Assembly (NCBI GenBank): GCA_964476705.1
Contig: CAYZBM010000011.1
Location: 1-33,559, forward strand
DNA length: 33,559 nucleotides
DNA from: CAYZBM01 sp964476705
GTDB taxonomy: Bacteria; Pseudomonadota; Alphaproteobacteria; Rickettsiales; UBA6187
Direction of reading: 5' to 3'
Part shown: positions 25,359-33,507 of the stretch, piece after piece
Position numbering within the stretch: position 1 is the first letter of the stretch
How the letters are laid out: each line of letters opens with the position of its first letter
Made by a program: the position numbers and the translations under genes
Notes under the pieces: model-generated
What the model saw: the letters and a program-made list of their open reading frames with translations, nothing else
Database searches by the model: none
Told to the model about the DNA's origin: nothing

Positions 25359-25946
25359 ATGAAAAGAACAATCTGTCAGTTAGCGGCTTTAACATTACTT
25401 AGTACCAATTTATCTGGCTGTATATTTGCAGCTTTAGGCGCAGCAGGAACTGCAACTTATATTGGAGTACAAGAAAGAACTCCAGGAAAAGCAGTAGACG
25501 ACACGGTAATTTGGGGGAAAATTAAAGAAAAATATCTCCAACAAAATGCTAAAGATTTATTGGCCGGAGTAAATGTTGAAGTTATAGAAGGTAGAGTCCA
25601 TTTAACAGGACTGGTGTATTTGCCACACACAAGAGTTGATGCAGTAAGACTAGCCTGGCAAGTAGATGGGGTGAAAGAAGTAGTAAATGAAATTCAAATT
25701 AGACCAGAGAAAGATAAAAAATGGTCTACAATAGCTACAGATAGTTGGATTTCAGCGCAAGTTAGATCTAAATTATTATTTGATAAAAATGTTCGTTCTA
25801 TTAATTATTCGATAGATGTTATTTTAGGGGTTGTATATTTAATGGGTATAGCTAGAAATCAAGAGGAACTTGAAATAGTTGAAGATATATCTAGAACTAC
25901 TAAAGGTGTGGAGAAAGTTGTAAGTTATGTCCGAATTGAAAAATAA
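25359..25946 (+). CDS. BON-domain lipoprotein (OsmY/DolP-like)
   Basis: A 195-aa lipoprotein (lipobox LSGC, Cys21) followed by GAAGTATYIGVQERTPGKAVDDTVIWGKI and two BON domains (roughly residues 45-118 and 125-195, each ending in a GVxxVxx(Y/E)I pattern: VDGVKEVVNEIQI and TKGVEKVVSYVRI). This is the layout of E. coli DolP (YraP), an outer-membrane lipoprotein that binds anionic phospholipids and supports envelope integrity. Its 3' end overlaps gshB by 20 bases. The family is clear; the exact function is inferred. Confidence 0.85.
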   Translation: MKRTICQLAALTLLSTNLSGCIFAALGAAGTATYIGVQERTPGKAVDDTVIWGKIKEKYLQQNAKDLLAGVNVEVIEGRVHLTGLVYLPHTRVDAVRLAWQVDGVKEVVNEIQIRPEKDKKWSTIATDSWISAQVRSKLLFDKNVRSINYSIDVILGVVYLMGIARNQEELEIVEDISRTTKGVEKVVSYVRIEK

Positions 25947-26916
25947 TAAAAGACCACTTAAAATTGCTATACAAATGGATCCTATAGAATCCATAATTTT
26001 TGCTAGAGACTCAAGTCACTTACTAGGGCTTGAGGCCCAAAATAGAGGTCATGAAATTTTTTATTATCAGCCTTATCAATTATCTTTAGATAATGGCAAA
26101 GTTGTAGCTGAACTAACCAAAATTACTCTCTATAATAATCCTGATAATTATTATAGTTTAGGTGAAAAAAAATTATATAATTTAGAAGAAATGGATGTCA
26201 TATTGATGCGGCAAGACCCGCCTTTTGATATGAATTATATTACCTATACTTATCTTTTAGAAATGCTAAAAGATAAAGTTTTAGTTGTTAATGATCCTAC
26301 AGAAGTTCGTAATTGCTCTGAAAAAATATTTGTTTGTTTATTTGCCAAATTTATGCCTAAAACTTTAATTACAGGCGATATAAATAGAGCACAAAAATTT
26401 TTAAAAGAGCATAATAATAATATAATTTTAAAAACTCTTTATTCTTTTAGTGGCAATGATGTATTTCATATTCAGGATGCTTCTGAGCTTACTAAACAAT
26501 ATGAATTCTTATACAAAAAATATAATGCACCTTTAATGCTGCAAGAATTTTTACCTGGTATAAAAAATGGCGATAAAAGAATAGTTCTAATTGATGGTGA
26601 GATTGTTGGAACTTTAAATCGTATGCCAAAAGAGGGAAATTTCTTATCTAACATGATTCAAGGTGGGAAAGCCGTTAAAACTGAAATAACAGATCGTGAA
26701 CATGAAATCTGCGCAGCTTTAAAACCAGAGCTTAAAAAACGTAATTTAATATTAGCTGGTATTGATGTTATCGATGGCCACTTAACAGAAATAAATGTTA
26801 CCTGCCCTACTGGCTTAAAAGTTATTAATGGCCTTTATGGTATAAAACTTGAACAAAAATTCTGGGATGTGGTTGAAAAGAAAATAAAATTATGCAATTT
26901 TCCGATAAAGCATTAA
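25927..26916 (+). CDS. gshB: Glutathione synthetase
   Basis: An ATP-grasp enzyme that adds glycine to gamma-glutamylcysteine, completing glutathione. The 329-aa protein has the IAIQMDPIESI start, VILMRQDPPFDMNYI, VVNDPTEVRNCSEKIF, LKTLYSFSGNDVF, MLQEFLPGIKNGDKRIVLIDGE and LAGIDVIDGHLTEINVTCPTG blocks. It starts inside the BON gene and ends 25 bases into recO, so three genes are tightly linked. The GRRI-type motif of E. coli GshB is replaced by GKAVKTEITDREHE. Confidence 0.95.
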   Translation: MSELKNNKRPLKIAIQMDPIESIIFARDSSHLLGLEAQNRGHEIFYYQPYQLSLDNGKVVAELTKITLYNNPDNYYSLGEKKLYNLEEMDVILMRQDPPFDMNYITYTYLLEMLKDKVLVVNDPTEVRNCSEKIFVCLFAKFMPKTLITGDINRAQKFLKEHNNNIILKTLYSFSGNDVFHIQDASELTKQYEFLYKKYNAPLMLQEFLPGIKNGDKRIVLIDGEIVGTLNRMPKEGNFLSNMIQGGKAVKTEITDREHEICAALKPELKKRNLILAGIDVIDGHLTEINVTCPTGLKVINGLYGIKLEQKFWDVVEKKIKLCNFPIKH

Positions 26917-27620
26917 TTATATCAAAGCAAAAATTTAATGAAAATAGCGCTATTATTTCTGTGCTTTGTGAAAATAATGGCAAATATAAAGGACTAGTGC
27001 GCGGAGTAAATTCGGCAAAAAATCGGACTATTTATCAAATAGGTAATTTAGTAAATATAACTTGGCAAGCAAGATTATCTCAGCATTTAGGATACTTAAA
27101 TGCCGAATTAATTGAGCCCCTTTCTATGCCCTGTCTTAATAATATGCTTAAACTTTTTGGCCTATCTTCATTATGTCAGATGATTGATAAAACTATAGCT
27201 GAGCGTGAAATCCAACCAGATTTTTTTATTAAAGTAATAGAGTTAATTAGAAAAATATCCTTAAAGTCCAATTGGTTAGTTGAATATGTTTTGTTTGAGA
27301 TTGAACTATTAAAAATATTAGGTTTTGCTTTAGAGCTTAATTGTTGCGCCGCAACTGGTACTACTACAGAATTAATTTATGTATCTCCCAATAGTGGGAG
27401 AGCTGTTTCTAAAGAAGCTGGTAAACCATATGCCCAAAAGCTTCTTGCTCTACCTTATTTTCTGATCGAAAAAAATTTAGATTACTCAAATAAAACTATA
27501 AATAATATAGAAATTAAAAATGGGCTAATCTTAAGTAAATATTTTTTAAATAAATATATATTTAAAGCTCATAATATAAATATCCCTAATATCAGAATAA
27601 AACTTGAAGAAGTTATTTAA
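26892..27620 (+). CDS. recO: DNA repair protein RecO
   Basis: Recombination mediator that helps load RecA with RecR. The 242-aa protein has an N-terminal OB-fold (DKALIISKQKFNENSAIISVLCENNGKYKGLVRGVNSAKNR) and a helical C-terminal part with LNCCAATGTTTELIYVSPNSGRAVSKEAGKPY, the alphaproteobacterial RecO pattern in which the zinc ribbon is degenerate. It overlaps gshB by 25 bases and is followed by parC after 46 bases, the gene order expected in alphaproteobacteria. Confidence 0.92.
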   Translation: MQFSDKALIISKQKFNENSAIISVLCENNGKYKGLVRGVNSAKNRTIYQIGNLVNITWQARLSQHLGYLNAELIEPLSMPCLNNMLKLFGLSSLCQMIDKTIAEREIQPDFFIKVIELIRKISLKSNWLVEYVLFEIELLKILGFALELNCCAATGTTTELIYVSPNSGRAVSKEAGKPYAQKLLALPYFLIEKNLDYSNKTINNIEIKNGLILSKYFLNKYIFKAHNINIPNIRIKLEEVI

Positions 27621-27666
27621 ACTTGTTATTAGATGATATAATCAAAAACTTTAAGTAGAATAATAG

Positions 27667-29886
27667 ATGAGCAATGAAAATATAATTAAGGTAGATTTTG
27701 ACAAAGCATTAGGCGATAGATATTTAGCTTATGCTCTATCTACTATAACTTCTAGATCTTTACCAGACGTTAGAGATGGCTTAAAGCCAGTTCATCGCAG
27801 ATTACTCTTTGCCATGCTTCAATTAAAACTTGATCCTAAATCTGGCTATAAAAAATGTGCTCGGGTAGTCGGAGACGTAATTGGTAAATATCATCCGCAT
27901 GGTGATGTTGCGGTCTATGATACCATGGTAAGGTTAGCACAAGAATTTGCGGTTCGTTATCCTTTGGTTGAAGGTCAAGGTAATTTCGGCTCAATTGATG
28001 GCGATAACCCGGCCGCAATGCGTTATACCGAAGCCAGACTTACCGAAGTTGCTATGAGTATCTTAGAAGATATAAACTCAGATACTGTTGATTTTAAACC
28101 AACTTACGATGGTTCGGAATTAGAACCCATTGTTATGCCCTCAAGCTTTCCTAATTTACTGGCTAATGGTTCTGAAGGTATTGCCGTTGGTATGGCAACT
28201 AGTATTCCCCCCCATAATGCTCACGAATTGTGTGATGCTTTATTATATTTATTAAAACATCCCAATGCTAGCACTGAAAAATTATGTGATTTTGTTTTAG
28301 GCCCAGATTTTCCAACTGGCGGAACTTTAATTGAGCCAAGAGAAAATATTATAAAAGCCTATGAAACTGGTCGTGGTTCATTTAGATTGCGCGCTAAATG
28401 GGAAAAAGAAGAATTAAGCCATGGTATGTATCAAGTAGTTATAACTGAAATACCTTATCAAGTACAAAAAGCTAAATTAATTGAAAAAATAGCCGACCTT
28501 TTCAAAAATAAAAAACTCTCTCTCCTGGCTAATATTAGAGACGAATCAACCGAAGATATCAGAGTTGTTTTAGATCCTAAAAATCGTTCGGTAGATCCTG
28601 AAATGCTAATGGAATCTTTATATAGAACTACTGATCTTGAGATTAGATTTAATCTTAATATGAATGTGTTAACCGGCAAAGGTAACCCAGAAGTATTATC
28701 ATTAAAAGCCGTGCTTAACGAATTTATTAAACATCGTTTAGATGTACTAATCCGCAAAAGTAAATATCGCCTAGGCAATATTGATAATCGTTTAGAAGTT
28801 TTAAAAGGTTTATTAATTGCTTATTTAAATCTTGATGAAGTTATTCGGATTATTCGCGAAGAAGATGAGCCAAAAGCGATAATGATGAAAAAATGGAAAT
28901 TAAGTGATATGCAAGTGGAAGCCATATTAAATATGCGCTTACGTTCTTTAAGAAAATTAGAAGAAATTGAAATTAAACGCGAAAATGATGCTTTATCCAA
29001 AGAGAAAAAAGAATTATTAATGATAATTAATGACGAAAAAGTTCGCCATGAATATATAGCCAATCAATTTAAAGAGATTAAACAAAAATTTGGTAAAAAT
29101 ACTAAAAATGGTGCGAGAAGAACTATATTTGCTGACGCACCACAATCCACAATTATCTCAATTGAAGCCTTTGTTGAAAAAGAACCAATCACTATATTTT
29201 GCTCAGAAAAAGGTTGGCTAAAAGCGCTAAAAGGCCATTTAGAATTACAAGATGTAAGTGACATAAAATATAAAGAAGGTGATGGCGCAAGATTTATTTT
29301 AAAAGCCTATACCACTGATAAGCTCTTAGTTTACACTGACGATGGTAGATTTTTTACCATTAGTTGTAATAATATAGTTGGTGGTAAAGGCCATGGCGAA
29401 CCGCTTAATCTTTTGGTAGATATTGAACAAAACAGCCAAATTGTTAATCTACTAATTTATAATGAAGAGCTTAATATTTTAGTTGCCAATAATGCCGGAC
29501 GTGGTTTTATCGTTAATGCCAAAGATGTCGTTGCACAAACTAAAAATGGCAAACAAGTTTTAAATCTCGCAACTGGCCTTAAAGCTATTGTATGCGTGGA
29601 AGCCAATGGCGATATGTGCGCGGTTATCGGCCAAAATCGTAAACTTCTAATTTTTAAAACTGAAGAAATTCCTGTGCTTAAAAAAGGCTCTGGGGTTATC
29701 TTGCAAAGATATAAGCATGGCGGCCTTTCAGATGCTAAATGTTTTAATACCAAAGATGGTCTATCTTGGCGTGCAGGGAGCAAAACCCGCAATGAAAAAA
29801 ATCTTAAACCTTGGATTAATAAAAGAACCAGCCTAGGTAATACCCCCCCAATGGGCTTCCCAACTAGCAATAAGTTTGGGATGTAA
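27667..29886 (+). CDS. parC: DNA topoisomerase IV subunit A
   Basis: A type IIA topoisomerase subunit that decatenates daughter chromosomes, 739 aa. The breakage-reunion domain shows SRSLPDVRDGLKPVHRR, GKYHPHGD and the catalytic Tyr120 in AAMRYTEARL; the C-terminal beta-propeller is short, as in ParC rather than GyrA, and the end (SWRAGSKTRNEKNLKPW...GFPTSNKFGM) matches alphaproteobacterial ParC. The residue after HPHGD, the main quinolone-determining position (usually Ser), is Val81, and Asp85 is at the second position. It follows recO closely. Confidence 0.95.
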   Translation: MSNENIIKVDFDKALGDRYLAYALSTITSRSLPDVRDGLKPVHRRLLFAMLQLKLDPKSGYKKCARVVGDVIGKYHPHGDVAVYDTMVRLAQEFAVRYPLVEGQGNFGSIDGDNPAAMRYTEARLTEVAMSILEDINSDTVDFKPTYDGSELEPIVMPSSFPNLLANGSEGIAVGMATSIPPHNAHELCDALLYLLKHPNASTEKLCDFVLGPDFPTGGTLIEPRENIIKAYETGRGSFRLRAKWEKEELSHGMYQVVITEIPYQVQKAKLIEKIADLFKNKKLSLLANIRDESTEDIRVVLDPKNRSVDPEMLMESLYRTTDLEIRFNLNMNVLTGKGNPEVLSLKAVLNEFIKHRLDVLIRKSKYRLGNIDNRLEVLKGLLIAYLNLDEVIRIIREEDEPKAIMMKKWKLSDMQVEAILNMRLRSLRKLEEIEIKRENDALSKEKKELLMIINDEKVRHEYIANQFKEIKQKFGKNTKNGARRTIFADAPQSTIISIEAFVEKEPITIFCSEKGWLKALKGHLELQDVSDIKYKEGDGARFILKAYTTDKLLVYTDDGRFFTISCNNIVGGKGHGEPLNLLVDIEQNSQIVNLLIYNEELNILVANNAGRGFIVNAKDVVAQTKNGKQVLNLATGLKAIVCVEANGDMCAVIGQNRKLLIFKTEEIPVLKKGSGVILQRYKHGGLSDAKCFNTKDGLSWRAGSKTRNEKNLKPWINKRTSLGNTPPMGFPTSNKFGM

Positions 29887-29889
29887 GTT

Positions 29890-29918
29890 TATAGTATAGT
29901 ATTTCTTAATCTACTATA
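29890..29918 (+). repeat. 29-bp apparent deletion scar of the divergent palindromic element
   Basis: The left 21 bases match (inverted) the right end of the element at 9422-9579 and the right 16 bases match its left end; the two overlap by the shared 8 bases TTCTTAAT, which occurs as a direct repeat near both ends of the full element. This is what recombination across that repeat would leave. It starts 3 bases after the parC stop. Confidence 0.5.
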
Positions 29919-29986
29919 TCTTCAATTAAATTAGCTAATTATAGATATTTACGATTATTCTTTCGCAGTAAAAGAATCGAATATAC

Positions 29987-30023
29987 TTGACTTTAGAGAC
30001 TAAACCTGCTATTTTAGCGCTAA
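29987..30023 (+). promoter_or_regulatory. Promoter with overlapping palindrome upstream of the AAA ATPase
   Basis: TTGACT (29987-29992), 17-base spacer, TATTTT (30010-30015). A perfect 10-bp palindrome TTAGCGCTAA (30014-30023) overlaps the -10 and likely transcription start, a placement typical of repressor operators. The gene starts at 30057. Confidence 0.45.
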
Positions 30024-30056
30024 TTTAGCTATCTGACTACCTATATTAGCACAATT

Positions 30057-31190
30057 ATGATTGTAAAACGTTATATAGAAGCGCAAATAAAGCAAGAATT
30101 ATCCTTAGATAATTCAAAGATTATTATAGTCTATGGCGCAAGGCAGGTCGGGAAAACTACATTAATTGAATCTATCTTAAGCAAAATCAACAAAAAGATT
30201 CTAAAGATTAATGGTGATAGACTTGGCAATAATTCTGATATTTCAAGCCGAGATTTAAAAAAACTTGAAGCTATGCTTACAGGTTACGATATTTTATTTA
30301 TTGATGAGGCTCAAAGAATAGCAGAAATAGGTATTAATCTTAAAATAATTTATGATAATATTAAACATATTAAAATTATTGTTACTGGATCTTCGGCACT
30401 AGATTTATCAAGCCAAATAAAAGAACCGTTAACTGGCAGAAAAAAACAGTTTATATTATATCCTATATCATTCTTAGAACTAAGACAAAGTTTAACTCCT
30501 TATGAATTAAAGGAATATATTGAAGAAAGAATGATTTTTGGTTCTTATCCACATCTTCTAAATATAAAAAGTAAAGAAGATAGAATTGATTATATTTCAC
30601 AGCTGTCTGAAGATTATCTATATAAGGATATATTAGAGCTTGAAAATATTCGCTATCACCAAAAATTAAGAGACTTACTAAAGTTAATTGCCTTTCAAGT
30701 AGGATCAGAAGTTTCTATTTCAGAGTTAGGAAATCATCTAGGGTTAAGTAAAGATACTGTTTCTAGATATATTGACTTACTTGAGAAGTCATTTGTAATC
30801 TTTGTTTTAAGAGGTTTTAGTAGGAATTTAAGAAAGGAAGTTAATAAAAAACCAAAAATATATTTTTATGATTTAGGAATTAGAAATGCGATAATAGGTA
30901 ATTTTAATTATCTTGATAATAGAGATGATATCGGAGCTTTATGGGAGAATTTCCTGATTGCCGAAAGAATAAAAAGAAATCAATATATGCGCTTACATAA
31001 TTCTATGTATTTCTGGCGCACTTATACCGGCGCAGAACTTGACTATATAGAAGAATATGGTGGCAAACTTTACGGTTATGAATTTAAATGGAACAAAACA
31101 GCAAAAGCACCAGAAAGTTGGCTAAGTAATTATAATGCCGAGTATAACTGTATTAACAAAGATAATTTCTTAAAGTTCGTAGTAGAATAA
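30057..31190 (+). CDS. AAA ATPase with DUF4143 C-terminal domain
   Basis: A 377-aa protein of the AAA_14/DUF4143 type. Walker A is GARQVGKT (residues 27-34), Walker B is ILFIDEAQR (79-87), and a sensor-like VTGSSALDLSSQIKEPLTGRKKQF follows. The C-terminal half holds a winged-helix segment (ISELGNHLGLSKDTVSRYIDLLEKSFVIF) and a nuclease-like end (LWENFLIAERIKR, YFWRTYTGAELDYIEEYGGKLYGYEFKW) with D/E-x-K spacing. Such proteins are common, often horizontally acquired, and poorly characterised; some are suspected in toxin-antitoxin-like roles. No partner gene is adjacent. No Shine-Dalgarno is evident. Confidence 0.88.
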   Translation: MIVKRYIEAQIKQELSLDNSKIIIVYGARQVGKTTLIESILSKINKKILKINGDRLGNNSDISSRDLKKLEAMLTGYDILFIDEAQRIAEIGINLKIIYDNIKHIKIIVTGSSALDLSSQIKEPLTGRKKQFILYPISFLELRQSLTPYELKEYIEERMIFGSYPHLLNIKSKEDRIDYISQLSEDYLYKDILELENIRYHQKLRDLLKLIAFQVGSEVSISELGNHLGLSKDTVSRYIDLLEKSFVIFVLRGFSRNLRKEVNKKPKIYFYDLGIRNAIIGNFNYLDNRDDIGALWENFLIAERIKRNQYMRLHNSMYFWRTYTGAELDYIEEYGGKLYGYEFKWNKTAKAPESWLSNYNAEYNCINKDNFLKFVVE

Positions 31191-31195
31191 TTTTA

Positions 31196-31382
31196 GATTA
31201 TACCCGCACAGTTATTTGAACATACCCTCCCCTCCGAAAATGCTCTTGTAAAATTAGTATATGCTGCTTATAATAAAGCCTCCGCTAAGTGGACTATGCC
31301 AATCCAAAATTGGCCTACAATTGTATCTCAACTTGTTATCCATTTTCCAGGTAGAATTGAGGTACAGTATGACACAGTTTAA
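31196..31382 (+). pseudogene. IS256-family transposase, C-terminal remnant
   Basis: One open frame to the TAA at 31380-31382 reads LPSENALVKLVYAAYNKASA then KWTMPIQNWPTIVSQLVIHF and PGRIEVQYDTV. The KWTMPIxNW...SQLxIxF..R block is the characteristic C terminus of IS256-family transposases. The catalytic DDE region and the element ends are absent: the upstream part is replaced by the ATPase gene end, so only about 60 codons survive. Not transposition-competent. Confidence 0.8.
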
Positions 31383-31405
31383 TGAACAGTCTCTCATTTT
31401 ATCTT

Positions 31406-32998
31406 TTACGTTTTAGGTAAACCTATTTCTATTTCTGCTAAAGAGATTGAAGCATCCTCTAGGACAGCTGGTAATCCTAAAAGCTCTCTAATATCACCTC
31501 TTTCTTCAACTTTCGCATAATCTAAAACTTTTTTGCCTGCATTATCGCTAATACTTGCATCAGCTCCTTTTACTAATAAATAATTAACCATTTCTAACTG
31601 ACCACTTTCAGCAGCAAGCATCAAAGCTGTGCGTCCTTCCTTATCTATATAATTAAGTTGTGCTCCTCCTTTTTCTACTAGACAACGAAGAACATCTATA
31701 TTATCAGCAATTTGAACCGCATACATTAAAGCGTTTTGGCCATTTTCATCCTTTTCATCTACAGAAGATCCTGCAGATAATAGATACTCAACTACTGCTA
31801 CATTATCACTATTTTCAGCAGCAAGCATAAGAGCTATTCTGCCTTGATTATCTTTACAATTAGGATTAGCTCTTCCTACCTCTACTAAACTTTTAAATAC
31901 TTCTATAGTACTATTCTTTTCAGCAGCATATATTAACGCTATTGTTTTAGAATCATTATCTTGATTATTTGCATTAGCTCCTTTATTTAATATATAAGAC
32001 ATACCACTTACATTATTGCTATCAATTAGATACATCAAGACTGTATCACCATCATTATCCTTAGCATTTATATTAAATTCTAGCACGTCTACTAAGAATC
32101 TTATCATACTGTAAGAATTGTCGCTTGAAGAGTTAGCAGCATACATTAAAGCTGTCTTATTTATACCATCCTCTGTATCTCTTACTTCGATCCCATATTC
32201 TTCCAAGCTAGGTAATGAAGCTAAAGATTTAACTCTAGCTAAATCTCCATCTCTGGCTGCATATAAAAAATTTACCTCCCATAAAATCTTATATAATTCT
32301 TTATTATCAGTGTCTTTTGCGCATATTAAAGCTGTTTTATTTTCATTATCTTCAATAAATATATTAGCTCCCGTTTTTAATATTTCTTCAATACATTTTG
32401 TAGTAAAGCCAGCTTCGATTGCATGCATAAGAGCGGTTTTTCCACCTTTATCTATAATATCTAAACCTTTTTCTTTTTCGCTAAATGGTAATATTGCTTT
32501 AAATAATTCTTCCTTTTTACTTCTAGCTGCAAGCATAAGAGCTGTTCTGCCTTGATTATCTCGAGCATTTACACTAACTATCCTTTTATTCTTATTTTTA
32601 AAATTTATTGTACTTAGAAACAAATTTTGGTTCCCCATTTCCGCTGCAGAAAGCAACATTGCCTCTAAAAAAGATACTTGCAAAGTAAAACCACCAATTT
32701 CCCCAGCACATTTAAAGATTGTCTTTTGTTGATTATCTTTAATATCTGGATTAGCTCCTGCATTTAACAATGCTTTAAAAAGTTCTGTCCTCTTTAAAAG
32801 AGCAGCATGCATTAAGGCTGTTTTACCATTACTATCTTGAGCATTTACATCATTAATTGATATATTTGTTAATAGAGTATAAACTTTTACTACTTCGTCA
32901 GCTCCAGCTTGTATCGCAGCTATTAATAGATTTGAAGATGCCGTTGCTTGACTTATGGCACCACCTTCGGCAGCACTACCGTTATGACCTAATGACAT
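31406..32998 (-). CDS. Ankyrin-repeat protein
   Basis: A 530-aa protein built almost entirely of about a dozen ankyrin repeats (pattern xDxxGxTALMxAAxxxxxxxxxxLLxxGAxxN), for example DSNGKTALMHAALL, DNQGRTALMLAARS, DENGQNALMYAVQI and DKEGRTALMLAAES. No signal peptide or membrane span. The short N-terminal (about 25 aa) and C-terminal (about 30 aa, ending EIGLPKT) tails are unique. Ankyrin proteins of intracellular alphaproteobacteria are frequently type IV secretion effectors that bind host proteins; that role here is inference. DNA encoding the ALM-AAE motif is itself repeated. A good promoter lies upstream (33064-33092). Confidence 0.92.
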   Translation of the reverse strand: MSLGHNGSAAEGGAISQATASSNLLIAAIQAGADEVVKVYTLLTNISINDVNAQDSNGKTALMHAALLKRTELFKALLNAGANPDIKDNQQKTIFKCAGEIGGFTLQVSFLEAMLLSAAEMGNQNLFLSTINFKNKNKRIVSVNARDNQGRTALMLAARSKKEELFKAILPFSEKEKGLDIIDKGGKTALMHAIEAGFTTKCIEEILKTGANIFIEDNENKTALICAKDTDNKELYKILWEVNFLYAARDGDLARVKSLASLPSLEEYGIEVRDTEDGINKTALMYAANSSSDNSYSMIRFLVDVLEFNINAKDNDGDTVLMYLIDSNNVSGMSYILNKGANANNQDNDSKTIALIYAAEKNSTIEVFKSLVEVGRANPNCKDNQGRIALMLAAENSDNVAVVEYLLSAGSSVDEKDENGQNALMYAVQIADNIDVLRCLVEKGGAQLNYIDKEGRTALMLAAESGQLEMVNYLLVKGADASISDNAGKKVLDYAKVEERGDIRELLGLPAVLEDASISLAEIEIGLPKT

Positions 32999-33063
32999 AT
33001 TTTAACCAATAATTATTGTTTTTATGCAGTTATTTTTATAATATTGAAATTATTTTATTAAAA

Positions 33064-33092
33064 AATATAATGCAATATAGCTTTCAGGTCAA
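33064..33092 (-). promoter_or_regulatory. Promoter of the ankyrin-repeat gene
   Basis: On the minus strand: TTGACC (complement of 33087-33092), 17-base spacer, TATATT (complement of 33064-33069), about 65 bases before the ankyrin ATG. Confidence 0.55.
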
Positions 33093-33181
33093 CATTAAGT
33101 ATGAAAAAATTAACAATTAAATAATTTTAATCCCTAAAAAATAACAGTAGCGCGCTTCATTATAGAATTTTTTGTACCACA

Positions 33182-33210
33182 TTGACAGATATTAATATTT
33201 TAATTATTAT
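33182..33210 (+). promoter_or_regulatory. Promoter of the 65-aa gene
   Basis: TTGACA (33182-33187), 17-base spacer, TATTAT (33205-33210). Perfect -35, near-perfect -10 and ideal spacing, 39 bases before the ATG at 33250. Confidence 0.55.
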
Positions 33211-33249
33211 AGATAATTAAGCTTAGGCACTTAATTCTGAGGATAATCG

Positions 33250-33447
33250 ATGGCTAGATTTAAGATTAGTAATTTAATTATTGGAAAAAATGAAGTTACA
33301 ATAGAACATCCGCTACTTAAAGAATTTGTAAAGCTAAGAAATAAAGAATTTACAGATTTCTACGGACCTACCAGCAGATATAATATAGGCAAAGAACCGC
33401 GTGTTCAAGATAAGATAGATTGTATAAGTTCACTAATTCGGTTCTAA
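33250..33447 (+). CDS. Unknown small protein (65 aa)
   Basis: Not recognised. A TGAGGA ribosome-binding site lies about 7 bases before the ATG and a strong promoter precedes it, so it is probably expressed. The product (MARFKISNLIIGKNEVTIEH..., ending SSLIRF) is soluble, basic and lacks a signal peptide. A hairpin CTAATT/AATTAG spans the stop codon (33431-33450). It is followed after about 60 bases by the end of an intron-like element, so it might be a truncated remnant of a longer gene; no family match is apparent either way. Confidence 0.45.
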   Translation: MARFKISNLIIGKNEVTIEHPLLKEFVKLRNKEFTDFYGPTSRYNIGKEPRVQDKIDCISSLIRF

Positions 33448-33507
33448 ATTAGGCCGTTAAGTTAAGCGGATAGATAATGGCAAGCTCCGCAATTACCCCC
33501 AAATTCG

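Noticed and set aside
29457..29870. 137-codon minus-strand open frame opposite the 3' part of parC
   Set aside because: Antisense shadow of a well-conserved gene; no supporting signals.
32118..32555. 145-codon plus-strand open frame opposite the ankyrin gene
   Set aside because: It is a shadow of the repeated ankyrin codons on the other strand; the product is a repetitive Ser/Leu/Ile-rich string with no family match.
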